From Leifsonia sp. Root1293 (GTDB taxonomy: Bacteria > Actinomycetota > Actinomycetes > Actinomycetales > Microbacteriaceae), in assembly GCF_001425325.1 (NCBI RefSeq), contig NZ_LMEH01000001.1, positions 1,764,601 to 1,828,600 of the forward strand: a DNA stretch of 64,000 nt. The letters are read 5' to 3'. Positions 17,080 to 25,616 of this stretch are shown here, piece after piece. Under the pieces are notes generated by a model. That model worked only from the letters and a program-made list of their open reading frames with translations, did not search any database and had not been told where the DNA came from. Position numbers and translations under genes: made by a program. The number at the start of each line of letters is the position of its first letter. Position 1 is the stretch's first letter.

Positions 17080-18888
17080 TCACATCACAGCGGTGGACAG
17101 GCGTGGATCCGGATTCGGGGCCATCACGGCGATGGCGTCCGCGGCGCGAACCAGCGTGAGATGCGTGAGTGCTTGAGGAGTGTTGCCTGCTTGAGTTTGG
17201 CCGGCTACGTCGTACTCCTCGGAGAGCATTCCCACATCGTTGGCGTATGACACCAATCGGTCCATGAGCTCGATGGCATCATCGGGTCGACCCGATCGCG
17301 CGTACTGCTCAACCAGCCAGAAAGAGCAGGCGAGGAAGGGGTGTTCATCTCCGGGGAGCCCGTCGACCCCCGCTTCGGTGCGGTAGCGGAGGACGAGGCC
17401 GTCACGGAGCAGGTCCGCTTCGATGGCGGCAACGGTTCCGAGCATCCGCGGATCGGACCAGTCGAGGTAGCCGACCTGCGCGAGCTGCAGCAGTGAGGCG
17501 TCAACTTCAGGGCCGGTGTAGGTCTGCGTGTACGTGTTTCGCGAAGCATCGAACCCGTTCTCGTCGATGTCAGCTCGCACTGTTTCGCGGAGTATGCGCC
17601 ATCGGGTGAGGTCGCCGTCCAGTCCGTACTCCTCGACGGCGTGGATTGCGCGGTCGAACGCGGCCCAGACAAGCACTCGGGAGTGTGTGAAGGATTGTTG
17701 TTCCCCGCGGATCTCCCAGATGCCGTGGTCGGGGTCCTGCCAGTGGTCCTCGAGGTATTTGATGAGGGAACGCTGTAGCGCCCAGGAGAAGCGTGTGTCC
17801 GGCACGCCGCTGCGTCGCGCGTCGTCGAGAGCGATCATGACCTCGCCGATGACGTCGGCTTGGAACTGGGTGGATGCGCCGTTGCCGATCCGAACGGGGG
17901 CGGCTCCTTTGTAGCCAGGCAGGGTGGTGATGATGCTCTCGGCGAGGTTTCGCTCCCCCGACAGGCCGTACATGATCTGCAGGTCTGCGGGGTCACCGGC
18001 GACGGCTCTGAGTAACCACCCGCGCCACGAGCTCACATAGTCGCTGTACCCGTGGGTGAGGAGGACGGAGATCGCCAGTGATGCGTCCCGGAGCCAGACG
18101 TAGCGGTAGTCCCAGTTGCGTTCTCCACCGAAGCTCTCGGGGAGTGATGTGGTGGCTGCTGCGACGACGCCTCCGGTTTGCAAATGGGTTAGCGCGCGCA
18201 GAAGAAGGAGCGATCGGACGACGGCGGGCCGATACGGCCCTTCGTGGTCGCAATCTCCCGCCCATGTCTTCCACCAGGCGTGTGTGAGCAGCATTGCAGC
18301 GTCGACGTCGGGGGCGGGCGGCGTGTCACGGTGCGCGGGAAACCAGGTCAGGCTCAAGTCGACGGTGCTCCCGGCCTGTACGTCGAATTCGCCGACGTGG
18401 CTGTGCCCGGATGGGTGAAGGAGTGGACCTCGGACCACAATCGAGTCCGGTCCGGCGACGGCGATGATCGAGGCGGGCTGTTCGGAGTGGTCTTTCCGTA
18501 GCCACGGGACTGTGGCGGCGTGACCGAAGCGGAATCGCAGGTCCTGCTTCATCCGAACTGTGCCAGTGACGCCTTTCACGCGGCGGATGAGGTTGGCGCG
18601 TCGGTCGTCCATGGGCATGACGTCGGTGACTTCCACCGACCCCGTGTCAGTTGTCCAGTGCGTGATGAGGATCATCGTGTCCCCGTCATACCGCCGTGTG
18701 GACGTAGCAGCAGCATCAGCGGGGGCGAGGAGCCAACGCCCGTGCTCCTCAGACCCGAGGAGCGCGCCGAATTGGGACAACGAGTCGTAGCGCGGCATGC
18801 ACAACCAGTCGATGCTGCCGTCACTGCCGACGAGAGCGCCTGTGTAGCAGTCGCTGATCAGTGCGTAGTCCTCAATGCGGAGTGACAT
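17080..18888 (-). CDS. Glycoside hydrolase family 15 (trehalase/glucoamylase-like)
   Basis: 602 residues, the usual length for bacterial GH15 enzymes. The N-terminal supersandwich starts with IEDYALISDCYTGALVGSDGSIDWLCMPRYDS, and an alpha/alpha-barrel follows. The general-acid region reads GIWEIRG and the general-base region CSFWLVEQ. There is no signal peptide. Actinobacterial GH15 members include cytoplasmic trehalases, so trehalose breakdown is a reasonable role beside an osmoprotectant importer, but maltooligosaccharide hydrolysis is also possible. It lies 21 bases before the ATPase gene in the same direction. Confidence 0.9.
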   Translation of the reverse strand: MSLRIEDYALISDCYTGALVGSDGSIDWLCMPRYDSLSQFGALLGSEEHGRWLLAPADAAATSTRRYDGDTMILITHWTTDTGSVEVTDVMPMDDRRANLIRRVKGVTGTVRMKQDLRFRFGHAATVPWLRKDHSEQPASIIAVAGPDSIVVRGPLLHPSGHSHVGEFDVQAGSTVDLSLTWFPAHRDTPPAPDVDAAMLLTHAWWKTWAGDCDHEGPYRPAVVRSLLLLRALTHLQTGGVVAAATTSLPESFGGERNWDYRYVWLRDASLAISVLLTHGYSDYVSSWRGWLLRAVAGDPADLQIMYGLSGERNLAESIITTLPGYKGAAPVRIGNGASTQFQADVIGEVMIALDDARRSGVPDTRFSWALQRSLIKYLEDHWQDPDHGIWEIRGEQQSFTHSRVLVWAAFDRAIHAVEEYGLDGDLTRWRILRETVRADIDENGFDASRNTYTQTYTGPEVDASLLQLAQVGYLDWSDPRMLGTVAAIEADLLRDGLVLRYRTEAGVDGLPGDEHPFLACSFWLVEQYARSGRPDDAIELMDRLVSYANDVGMLSEEYDVAGQTQAGNTPQALTHLTLVRAADAIAVMAPNPDPRLSTAVM

Positions 18889-18896
18889 ATTGTGCG

Positions 18897-19253
18897 TCAG
18901 GCTGCGCTGGCGCCTCGATTGGGGGCGGCCGCGTTGAGCTCCGATTCCTCGACGTCCATGAACATGAACTTGACGCCACCGGTCGCCAGTTCGCCTAGCG
19001 CCGGAAAGAGCGCACCGGCCTCTGCGGTGGTGACTGCAGCGGATGCGGAGGCGTAGTCGGAGAAGTACATGTCGATCTGGCGGTAGGCGGGAGTCGGTGT
19101 CCCGTCTTCCTTGGGCCAGATCTTGGATGTTTCGAATCGCTCCAGCCCCGGCATCTTGCGGGCCAGTTCGACTAACTCATTGGCCTCGTATGCCCGTTCG
19201 AACTCGACGGGGTCAGTTGGGTTGTCGTAGAGGACTGTGATTTTGGTGGGCAT
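18897..19253 (-). CDS. EthD-domain protein
   Basis: 118 residues from the ATG at 19253 (MPTKITVLYDNPTDP). The pattern of a dimeric ferredoxin-like fold is clear: KITVLYDNP, PGLERFETSKI and YRQIDMYFSDYASASAA. EthD-like proteins support ring- or ether-cleaving oxidations, but many have no known job. The gene is eight bases before the GH15 gene and about 40 bases after the flavin reductase gene. The larger open frame reaching 19427 overlaps the reductase and is rejected. Confidence 0.8.
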   Translation of the reverse strand: MPTKITVLYDNPTDPVEFERAYEANELVELARKMPGLERFETSKIWPKEDGTPTPAYRQIDMYFSDYASASAAVTTAEAGALFPALGELATGGVKFMFMDVEESELNAAAPNRGASAA

Positions 19254-19294
19254 GGTCTCGTTCCAACTCTCTGGGGAGGTGATGTCGATGAGGG

Positions 19295-20770
19295 TTATGC
19301 GACGGCTTCGGAGGGATAAGCCGGCTGGCGTTCTTCGTCTTGCAGGTGGTGTGCTGGCCGGCCGTAGGTTTCCAGCAGACGAAGCCAGATTTCGTTGACC
19401 GTGGGGTAGGCCGGGACCATGTGCCAAAGTCGGTCCATGGGTACGTCGGCGACGATTGCAAGGGTGGCGGTCTGGATGAGTTCGCTGACATCAGGACCGA
19501 CGAATGTGACCCCGAGGAGCCTCTGTCGTTTCTCGTCAACGACCATGCGGGCGGTGCCCGTGTAGTCGTCTTCGCGGACGCTGGATCCGGCGAGGTAGCC
19601 GATCTCATAGTCGATGACACGGGTCTCGTAGCCGGCCTTGGCGGCGGCTTCAGAGGTGAGACCGACGGATGCGACTTCGGGTTCGGTGAACGTAACTTGT
19701 GGCACGGCTTGATGATCGGCAGTCGCGACGTGCTCGCCCCAGGGCTCGTCGAGTATCGTCTCGCCGAGTGCGCGGGCGGCGATCACGCTGCCCGCGGCCC
19801 GTGCCTGATATTTACCTTGGTGGGTGAGGAGGGCGCGATGGTTGACGTCGCCGACTGCGTAGAGCCAGTCATATCCGTCGACACGAAGGGTGTCGTCGGT
19901 GCTCATCCAGTCGCCCGGTGTGAGGCCGATGGTTTCCAGCCCGATGTCAGAGGTGGCTGGGGTGCGGCCGGTGGCGATCAAGACTTCGTCAGCAATGATT
20001 GTGTCCCCGCCGTTCGTGGTGATTGTGACTTCACCATCCCGTCTGGTGACGCCGGTGGTTTCCGTGTTCAGCAGGACGTGGATGCCTTGCTCCTGCATCC
20101 ACTGGTGCACCATTTCGCCGGCGAAAGGTTCCATTCCGGCCAGCAATCCGCCGCGGGAGATGAGAGTGACCGTTGACCCCAGTCCGGCGTACGCCGTTGC
20201 CATCTCGGCTGCGACGACACCCCCGCCGATGATTGCGAACCGGGTGGGGATCTGTTTGACGCTGGTGGCTTCCCTGCTGGTCCAGGGTTGCGCTTCGACG
20301 AGACCGGCAATCGGAGGTATGAGCGGTCGGGAACCTACGGCTACGGCGACTGCGTGCCGTGCGGTGTACGTGGTGGCGGTTCCGTCGGGTGCGGTGACGG
20401 TGATTTGCTTGGGTGCGCTGATCCGGCCGATCCCTCGGACGACGTCGATGCCGGCTCCTTCCGCCCAGCTGACTTGGCTGGCGTCGGACCAGTGATGGGT
20501 GAAGGAGTCTCGCCGGTCCAGCACGTGTTGCACGTCGATGGTCCCGGTGATCGCCTGGGCCGCTCCGTCAACATGCTGCGCGGCTCGGAGTGCTTGTGCG
20601 GACCTGAGCAGCGTCTTAGACGGCATGCATGCCCAATAGGAGCATTCGCCTCCGACGAGTTCGCTTTCAACGAGAAGAGCTGTGACGCCGCCTTGGACGG
20701 CGTAGTCGGCGACGTTCTCGCCGGCGGATCCAGCGCCCAGGACGATGAGGTCGTATTCGGTGGTAACCAT
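19295..20770 (-). CDS. Pyridine nucleotide-disulfide oxidoreductase
   Basis: 491 residues. The FAD motif GAGSAGENVA is followed by the redox-active pair CSYWAC (C-x4-C) in GGECSYWACMPSKTLLRS. The NAD motif GGGVVAAEMA and the ATG-type segment LIATGRTPA follow. The C-terminal dimer domain has PAYPTVNEIWLRLLE in place of the HxHPTxxE of dihydrolipoamide dehydrogenase, so the catalytic histidine is replaced; I recall similar PTxxE-without-His ends in other actinobacterial members. It probably reduces a thiol or quinone substrate other than lipoamide. Confidence 0.88.
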   Translation of the reverse strand: MVTTEYDLIVLGAGSAGENVADYAVQGGVTALLVESELVGGECSYWACMPSKTLLRSAQALRAAQHVDGAAQAITGTIDVQHVLDRRDSFTHHWSDASQVSWAEGAGIDVVRGIGRISAPKQITVTAPDGTATTYTARHAVAVAVGSRPLIPPIAGLVEAQPWTSREATSVKQIPTRFAIIGGGVVAAEMATAYAGLGSTVTLISRGGLLAGMEPFAGEMVHQWMQEQGIHVLLNTETTGVTRRDGEVTITTNGGDTIIADEVLIATGRTPATSDIGLETIGLTPGDWMSTDDTLRVDGYDWLYAVGDVNHRALLTHQGKYQARAAGSVIAARALGETILDEPWGEHVATADHQAVPQVTFTEPEVASVGLTSEAAAKAGYETRVIDYEIGYLAGSSVREDDYTGTARMVVDEKRQRLLGVTFVGPDVSELIQTATLAIVADVPMDRLWHMVPAYPTVNEIWLRLLETYGRPAHHLQDEERQPAYPSEAVA

Positions 20771-20801
20771 GTTGGATTTCGCTTCCTGGGATGGGTGTCG
20801 G

Positions 20802-21212
20802 TCAGGTGTTGCCGAAGGTGGGCGTGGGCGGTTGGCACGCAGGGAACACGAGGTATCCGCAGCCGGTGTTCACCAAGATTGCCTGGCCGACCCCTGATGC
20901 GGTCAGGTCCCATCCGATGATGCAGAAGTACCGCAGCAGCGTCCGTAGAACCGATCGAAGTCGTTGGGGACGGTCGGCGGGTGCTGGGAATGCCTGTCGG
21001 TAGAGCAGGTCGAACTGAGCGGAAGTGAGTCTTTCGTAGGCGTCGATCTGGGCGGGGGTGATCGTCGTGTTGTGGCCGGCGCTGAACCGTCGCTGGTACT
21101 GACGGACTTGGTCGAGGTTGACCAACCGCTCTGCCACGGGATCTCCGGGAGCCGTGTGGCGGGGAGGTGACGTTGCCAGCGGGGAGCTTTGGTGGGCAGG
21201 GAGCTGGTTCAT
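20802..21212 (-). CDS. Small protein of unknown function, paralogue of the 26385-26705 product
   Basis: 136 residues, starting at the ATG overlapping the preceding stop (ATGA). A polar N terminus precedes a helical segment with AYERLTSAQFDLLYRQAF and a more hydrophobic C-terminal third with GWDLTASGVGQAILVNTGCGYLVF. The pattern LTxxQF...GW...A.L.NT..G..V recurs in the 106-residue protein at 26385-26705. I do not recognise a family. It sits between the VOC/small-protein pair and the flavin reductase in the leftward run. Confidence 0.6.
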   Translation of the reverse strand: MNQLPAHQSSPLATSPPRHTAPGDPVAERLVNLDQVRQYQRRFSAGHNTTITPAQIDAYERLTSAQFDLLYRQAFPAPADRPQRLRSVLRTLLRYFCIIGWDLTASGVGQAILVNTGCGYLVFPACQPPTPTFGNT

Positions 21213-21415
21213 GGTGTCGGGCCGACGATCTGGTATCCGTGGGCTTCGAGGTTGGCGACCATGTGATCGGCGTACCACTGCGGCCATTCGACGTCGTGGA
21301 CGCCGCCGAGGACGGTGGCTTCGTGCACTCCGTGTGCCTCGGCTGCCTCGTTGAGGATGTCGAGAACCAAGGCGAGGGTGGCTTCCGGTGTGAGCGGAGT
21401 TGAGGTGTCGTTCAT
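21209..21415 (-). CDS. Small hypothetical protein
   Basis: 68 residues, acidic, with no membrane segment: helix-forming LTPEATLALVLDILNEAAEAHG followed by DVEWPQWYADHMVANLEAHGYQI. It overlaps both neighbours by four bases, which is good evidence that it is translated. The WPQWYADHM segment resembles short proteins annotated as VOC- or glyoxalase-associated, but I cannot assign a role. Confidence 0.6.
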   Translation of the reverse strand: MNDTSTPLTPEATLALVLDILNEAAEAHGVHEATVLGGVHDVEWPQWYADHMVANLEAHGYQIVGPTP

Positions 21416-21855
21416 CGCCCTGGTGCCCGCTTCTTGATTTCCTGCAGCATCCAGCCGTTTCCGTCGGGGTCTTCGAAGCTGGCGAAGCTGCCGTAGTCGG
21501 CGCGTTCGGGGTGCGGTCCGGAGAGGCGCTGTTCGGTTCCGGCGTGGTGGAAGATTCCGCCGGCGTCGTGGAAGATCTCGGAGACGTCGGCGCCGTGGTC
21601 GAGGAGTTCTTGGCGGGCTTCTTCGATGTCGTAGACGGTGAGTTGGAGGCCTTGGACGAAGCCCGGGGCGGCGGTGGTGAGGCCGGTGCCGAAGATGATC
21701 GAGGCTTCCGATCCGGGTGGTGTGAGCTGGACGACGCGGAAGTCGTCACTGACGGCGAAGTCGGCGTCGAGGCGCCAGCCAAGTGATTCGTAGAAGGTCT
21801 TGGCCTGGTCGACATCGCTGACTGGGATGACGACGACTTCAAGTTTCATATCCAT
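21412..21855 (-). CDS. VOC (glyoxalase/dioxygenase superfamily) protein
   Basis: 147 residues: two beta-alpha-beta-beta-beta units typical of the vicinal oxygen chelate fold. The start is MDMKLEVVVIPVSDVDQAKTFYES, and the end has the family signature FASFEDPDGNGWMLQEI. Metal-ligand positions are partly present. Members detoxify small molecules, bind antibiotics or act on aromatics; the substrate is not evident. The gene is 40 bases behind the alpha/beta hydrolase. Confidence 0.85.
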   Translation of the reverse strand: MDMKLEVVVIPVSDVDQAKTFYESLGWRLDADFAVSDDFRVVQLTPPGSEASIIFGTGLTTAAPGFVQGLQLTVYDIEEARQELLDHGADVSEIFHDAGGIFHHAGTEQRLSGPHPERADYGSFASFEDPDGNGWMLQEIKKRAPGR

Positions 21856-21895
21856 GATGGGCTCTTTTCATTGGGCGGTATGTGGGCGGTGCCTT

Positions 21896-22735
21896 CTACT
21901 CGGAGAGGAAGGCGTTCACTTCTGCGGCGAACTCAGTGGGGTATTGGAACAGGAACCCGTGGTTGGCGTTGGGGTAGATGCTGAGGCGGGCGTTCGGGAG
22001 GTGCCCGGCGAGGAGGTAGGAGTTCTCGGTCGGCACCATGATGTCGTTGTCGCCGTTGGCGACGAGGGTCGGCTGGAGGATGTTCTCCAGGCGGGCCAAG
22101 CGTGAGTAGTCCTTGATTCCCCATTCGATGGCGGCCGCTGCTTGTGCGTCACGCACGGCGAGGCTGGGGAGGGCGTCGCGGTCATCGGTTCGGGTGAAGA
22201 TGCGGCCGACGAACTCACCCCCTTTGGCTTGGCTGTCGGGGGTGGGGGCGAAGAAGAGGTAGAGGATGTCTTCGGCGCCTTGCTCGTCTTTCATGGCATG
22301 GGCGCGGGGGATGTCGGTCCAGCCGTGCATGTTTCGGCCGCCTTCCGGGCCGGTGCCGGCGAGGATCAGCCGGCGGATGAGCGCTGGCCGTTGGAGTGCG
22401 ACTTCCTGGGCGATCATCCCGCCGATGGAGAAGCCGAAGATGTCCACCTGGGTGAAGCCGAGGGTATCGATGAACGTGAGTGCGTCGCGGGCGAAGTCGC
22501 GGAAGGTATCGGGGATCGCACCGGTGGAAAGCCCGATACCGCTCGGGTCGTAGAGAACGACTTCCCGCTCGGCGGAGATTGGGTCGACGAGGTCGGGGTC
22601 CCAGCCGTCGAGGTTGCCGCGGAAGTGTTGCAGGAAGATGACGGGGGTGGTGCCGGTTCGGCCGAACCTTCGGTAGGCGTAGGTGCTGCCGTTCGGCCCG
22701 TCGATGCGGAGATTGGGCGCTGTGTACTGGGACAC
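21896..22735 (-). CDS. Alpha/beta hydrolase
   Basis: 279 residues from a GTG at 22735 with the ribosome-binding site AAGGGGA; the open frame upstream looks non-coding. The oxyanion region reads FLQHFRGNLDGWD, the nucleophile elbow GFSIGG has Ser103, an aspartate lies in NGDNDIMVP and the histidine in ANHGFLFQYP. The general layout is that of the haloperoxidase/esterase class. It is the first gene of the eleven-gene leftward run. The region 22736-23026 upstream should hold its promoter. Confidence 0.85.
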   Translation of the reverse strand: MSQYTAPNLRIDGPNGSTYAYRRFGRTGTTPVIFLQHFRGNLDGWDPDLVDPISAEREVVLYDPSGIGLSTGAIPDTFRDFARDALTFIDTLGFTQVDIFGFSIGGMIAQEVALQRPALIRRLILAGTGPEGGRNMHGWTDIPRAHAMKDEQGAEDILYLFFAPTPDSQAKGGEFVGRIFTRTDDRDALPSLAVRDAQAAAAIEWGIKDYSRLARLENILQPTLVANGDNDIMVPTENSYLLAGHLPNARLSIYPNANHGFLFQYPTEFAAEVNAFLSE

Positions 22736-23026
22736 GCTGGTCCCCTTTCGATAGCCGTCCAACGATGCGGACGGGAACAGCAGCTCGACAGGACGAGCAG
22801 CGCGCAGGGTCGCTGGTCGCTGTGGACGGTGGGTGGTCCGTCGAGCTGTCCGGCGTGAGGGCACCTGGGTGGTTGCGCCCTCAGGTCAGATCAACCTGCA
22901 ATACCAATATCGTCCTGTCGCATCGGCCGGTCTTCCGTAGGGTCCGTCGGCATGAGCGGGCGGCAGTACGGCCAGTGGCGTGAACCCCTCATCTTTGAAG
23001 CCTGATGACCGGAGGGTTCAGATCGG

Positions 23027-23971
23027 TTAGATGAGCGCGTGCCGGAGGGCAAAAGCAGTGGCTTCGCTCCGGCGGCGTACGCCGATCTTCCGGTAGAGGC
23101 TGGTGACGTGACGCTCCACGGTCCGGTCGCTGAGCCACATCAACGCGGCGATCTCTTTATTGGTGAGCCCTTGCGCGAGAAGTCCCAGGACCTCGGTTTC
23201 CCGTCGCGTCAACGGCAGTCCCGGCGAGCTGACATGAATGACTCCGAGAACGGGGACGGGGACGGGAGATTGTGTTGTGGCCGCGGCCGACTCGAGGTCG
23301 CCGGGCGGCGCGTCTTCGGCGACGGCAGCAGCGGCATCCCGGATTCGGTCTGCGACCAAGGTGAGCGAGGGCTCGACGTCCTCGATGAGAGTCCGAAGGA
23401 TTTCAGCTTGACGGGCGAGCTTAACCTCAGCTGCTGTTCGGCTCTGGCGTTCGTTCAAGAGGCTGCGGGCGGTGTGGATGGCGATCGCCGCCTGTCCCGC
23501 TGCCACGCGGAGCAGATGTGTTTCCGTGACGGTGGGGAAGTCGGTGCGCACTGACGACACAAGGACGATGCCGGCTTCCCAGGGCAACGCGATCTGCAGG
23601 CTGGCGACGCGAACCGCACCCAGATCGGAAGAGTGAACGGCGATCGTCTTCACCCCGGACACCAGTGTCGAGTTCGTTGCGCTCAAGTCGCGGAGTTCGG
23701 CAGGGACGTTGGGTCCGATCGGTCGCCACCCTTCTACAAGAAGCGCCGGTTGGTGTTCATCGAATCGAACGTACACGCCGTCCAGTTGCAGCATTCCGAA
23801 CAGGACGCTCAGCAGACCGGTGACGATTTCGATCGGATCCTGGTCCACCCACATGGCCGGCAAAGCCAGGAGTGCGCCCAAGTCGCGCATCCAGCGCCTC
23901 GACTCTGACGCGGAGACGTCACCTTCGTCTCGGCCGTAGAGGTTGTCGGCCAGTGTCGTTTCCATGTTCAT
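23027..23971 (-). CDS. GAF-domain LuxR-family transcriptional regulator
   Basis: 314 residues. A GAF-like sensor (about 30-165) is followed by a coiled linker and a C-terminal LuxR helix-turn-helix (LTRRETEVLGLLAQGLTNKEIAALMWLSDRTVERH). There is no receiver domain, so it should be controlled by ligand or protein binding, not phosphorylation. It lies 17 bases after the MEDS gene in the same direction and about 290 bases in front of the leftward run, whose regulator it may be. Confidence 0.85.
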   Translation of the reverse strand: MNMETTLADNLYGRDEGDVSASESRRWMRDLGALLALPAMWVDQDPIEIVTGLLSVLFGMLQLDGVYVRFDEHQPALLVEGWRPIGPNVPAELRDLSATNSTLVSGVKTIAVHSSDLGAVRVASLQIALPWEAGIVLVSSVRTDFPTVTETHLLRVAAGQAAIAIHTARSLLNERQSRTAAEVKLARQAEILRTLIEDVEPSLTLVADRIRDAAAAVAEDAPPGDLESAAATTQSPVPVPVLGVIHVSSPGLPLTRRETEVLGLLAQGLTNKEIAALMWLSDRTVERHVTSLYRKIGVRRRSEATAFALRHALI

Positions 23972-23988
23972 GGTGACGTCGATTCCGT

Positions 23989-24606
23989 CTAACGGAGATT
24001 CTTCTGGCGTAGAAACTCTGCAGGCGGCACGAAGAACGGGTTCTCTTGCAGCACACCCCCGACGAGCACCATCGGATGAGTACGGAGGATGTCGATAATG
24101 AGCGCACCATCGAATTTGGCGGTGTCGTACGCACAGATCGCGATATGACGGCGACGCAGGTTGACGAAGTTGGCTCGAGCTTCAAATTCGATCAGCTGAT
24201 CGGCGAAACCTGGTTCGCCGATGGCCCAGCCCATGTTGGCGACCAGCCGAACGCGAGGCGAATCACGATCGTCGAACATCCGATCGAGGAGGGTGAGCAT
24301 CGCGTCCGGGTTGAACCGGCCACCGTTCAGATAGGTGTCAGCCCAACTCTGCACTTCGCATTGGCGACGATTCAGTAAGTCGGCCGCGTCGTACCCAAGG
24401 TGCTGCAGACGGTTTATCGGTTCGGCAACGTCAGCCGGATCGACGAGATAGACGATCCGGTCTCCACTATCGATCCCTTGGCGTACGAAGGAATCGAGCA
24501 CCGCGAGGTCCTCGTCCTGCCAGTTGACGAAAGCGCACACATGTCGGTGTTGGTCGAGGATCCCGCCCGCGAACGTGACAACATCATCCCCGTTGTCCGT
24601 CACCAT
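23989..24606 (-). CDS. MEDS-domain sensory protein
   Basis: 205 residues. The layout HRHVCAFVNWQDEDLAVLDSFVRQGI...DRIVYLVDP and the late TYLNGGRFNPDAMLTLLDRM match the MEDS (methanogen/methylotroph DcmR sensory) domain, which binds small hydrocarbon-like signals in DcmR. Here it occurs alone, without the DNA-binding part, and is followed at 17 bases by a GAF-LuxR protein. It probably senses a small molecule and passes the signal to that regulator. Confidence 0.82.
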   Translation of the reverse strand: MVTDNGDDVVTFAGGILDQHRHVCAFVNWQDEDLAVLDSFVRQGIDSGDRIVYLVDPADVAEPINRLQHLGYDAADLLNRRQCEVQSWADTYLNGGRFNPDAMLTLLDRMFDDRDSPRVRLVANMGWAIGEPGFADQLIEFEARANFVNLRRRHIAICAYDTAKFDGALIIDILRTHPMVLVGGVLQENPFFVPPAEFLRQKNLR

Positions 24607-24861
24607 TGGTCGTCTCGATCCGCTGAGTCTGCCCCCGGTGTGGGTCTAGCTGTCGATCCGGATGCTTCGGACAATTTAGAACTCCGCATTCAGGCTAACC
24701 GTCGGAAAGTCCCAACACAATGACTTTGCCGTCAAGGCCCTTGACGCGTCACCGGAGTTGTGGTGAGTGAACGTCACCTTCCACCGCGTGGTTGGCTTAG
24801 CCCAGGAGCCGATGACGCCGACACGGCGTCGTAGCCTCCCGGCGCGGCCCAGGAGCGTCCC

Positions 24862-25542
24862 TCAACCCGCTACGCGATCCACGAGCGATCCCGTCCCCGT
24901 GAAGATTCCAGGTGCGGGGAATGATTCAAGGAACTGGTCGGCCGCTGCCCGGTCACCCGTGATCTCGATTACTCCGGTATCGAGGGAAGCATCCACGTCG
25001 ACGCTGCCGAAGAGCACATCCCACCAACTCTGCACCGTCCCCCGCAGCACTGCGTCGGGTTCTCGCGCTGCGCCCCGCTTGATCTGGATCGCGTCACTGT
25101 CGAGATGAATGGCGAACTCGTCATCGCCCAATTGGAGAGCGACAGACACGGCGGACGGCCCGGCAGGCCTGTAGAGCGCCTTCAGGAGCAACGCCAAGGA
25201 GTCGGCACTCATCTTGGAACCGTGGTGCACGTCCAGACGCGCACCCCACTGCGCCAGTGCGACGACGGCCGGCTCCAGTGCGACGCCGGCCGAAGTCAAC
25301 TCATACACCTGAGCTCTGGCCGGCGGGCCGAGCTTGACCCTCTGAATGACGCCGGCACCTTCCAGTTCCTTCAGCCGCTGACTCAACACGTTCTGACTCG
25401 CTTGCGGAAGCCCCAACCGAAGGTCGGCGAATCGCTTCGGACCGAACATCAACTCGCGCACGATGAGCAACGCCCAGCGCTCACCGACGGCATCCAAGGC
25501 CAGGGCTGCACCGCACTCATCTGCATAACTTCGCTCGCTCAT
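24862..25542 (-). CDS. HxlR-family regulator with SCP2-like C-terminal domain
   Basis: 226 residues. The winged helix has the HxlR signature DAVGERWALLIVRELMFGPKRFADLRLGLP...NVLSQRLKELEGAGVI. Residues about 125-225 form an alpha/beta domain of the sterol-carrier type (LQLGDDEFAIHLDSDAIQIKRG), a combination known in other actinobacterial HxlR-type proteins. It is divergent from the 25617 gene, with a 74-base space holding an inverted repeat, so autoregulation and control of the divergent cluster are likely. Confidence 0.87.
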   Translation of the reverse strand: MSERSYADECGAALALDAVGERWALLIVRELMFGPKRFADLRLGLPQASQNVLSQRLKELEGAGVIQRVKLGPPARAQVYELTSAGVALEPAVVALAQWGARLDVHHGSKMSADSLALLLKALYRPAGPSAVSVALQLGDDEFAIHLDSDAIQIKRGAAREPDAVLRGTVQSWWDVLFGSVDVDASLDTGVIEITGDRAAADQFLESFPAPGIFTGTGSLVDRVAG

Positions 25543-25555
25543 AAAAAAAGATTAC

Positions 25556-25600
25556 CCTAAACGCACTAGTTAGTGCTACTTTAGGACTACGCACTACTAA
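25556..25600. promoter_or_regulatory. Probable HxlR operator in the divergent promoter region
   Basis: GCACTA and TAGTGC (25563-25568 and 25571-25576) form an inverted repeat nested inside CCTAAA (25556-25561) and TTTAGG (25580-25585). A direct copy, GCACTACTAA, follows at 25591-25600. The spot lies between divergent start codons and is AT-rich compared with its surroundings. Confidence 0.6.
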
Positions 25601-25616
25601 ATAAGGAGTAAACATC

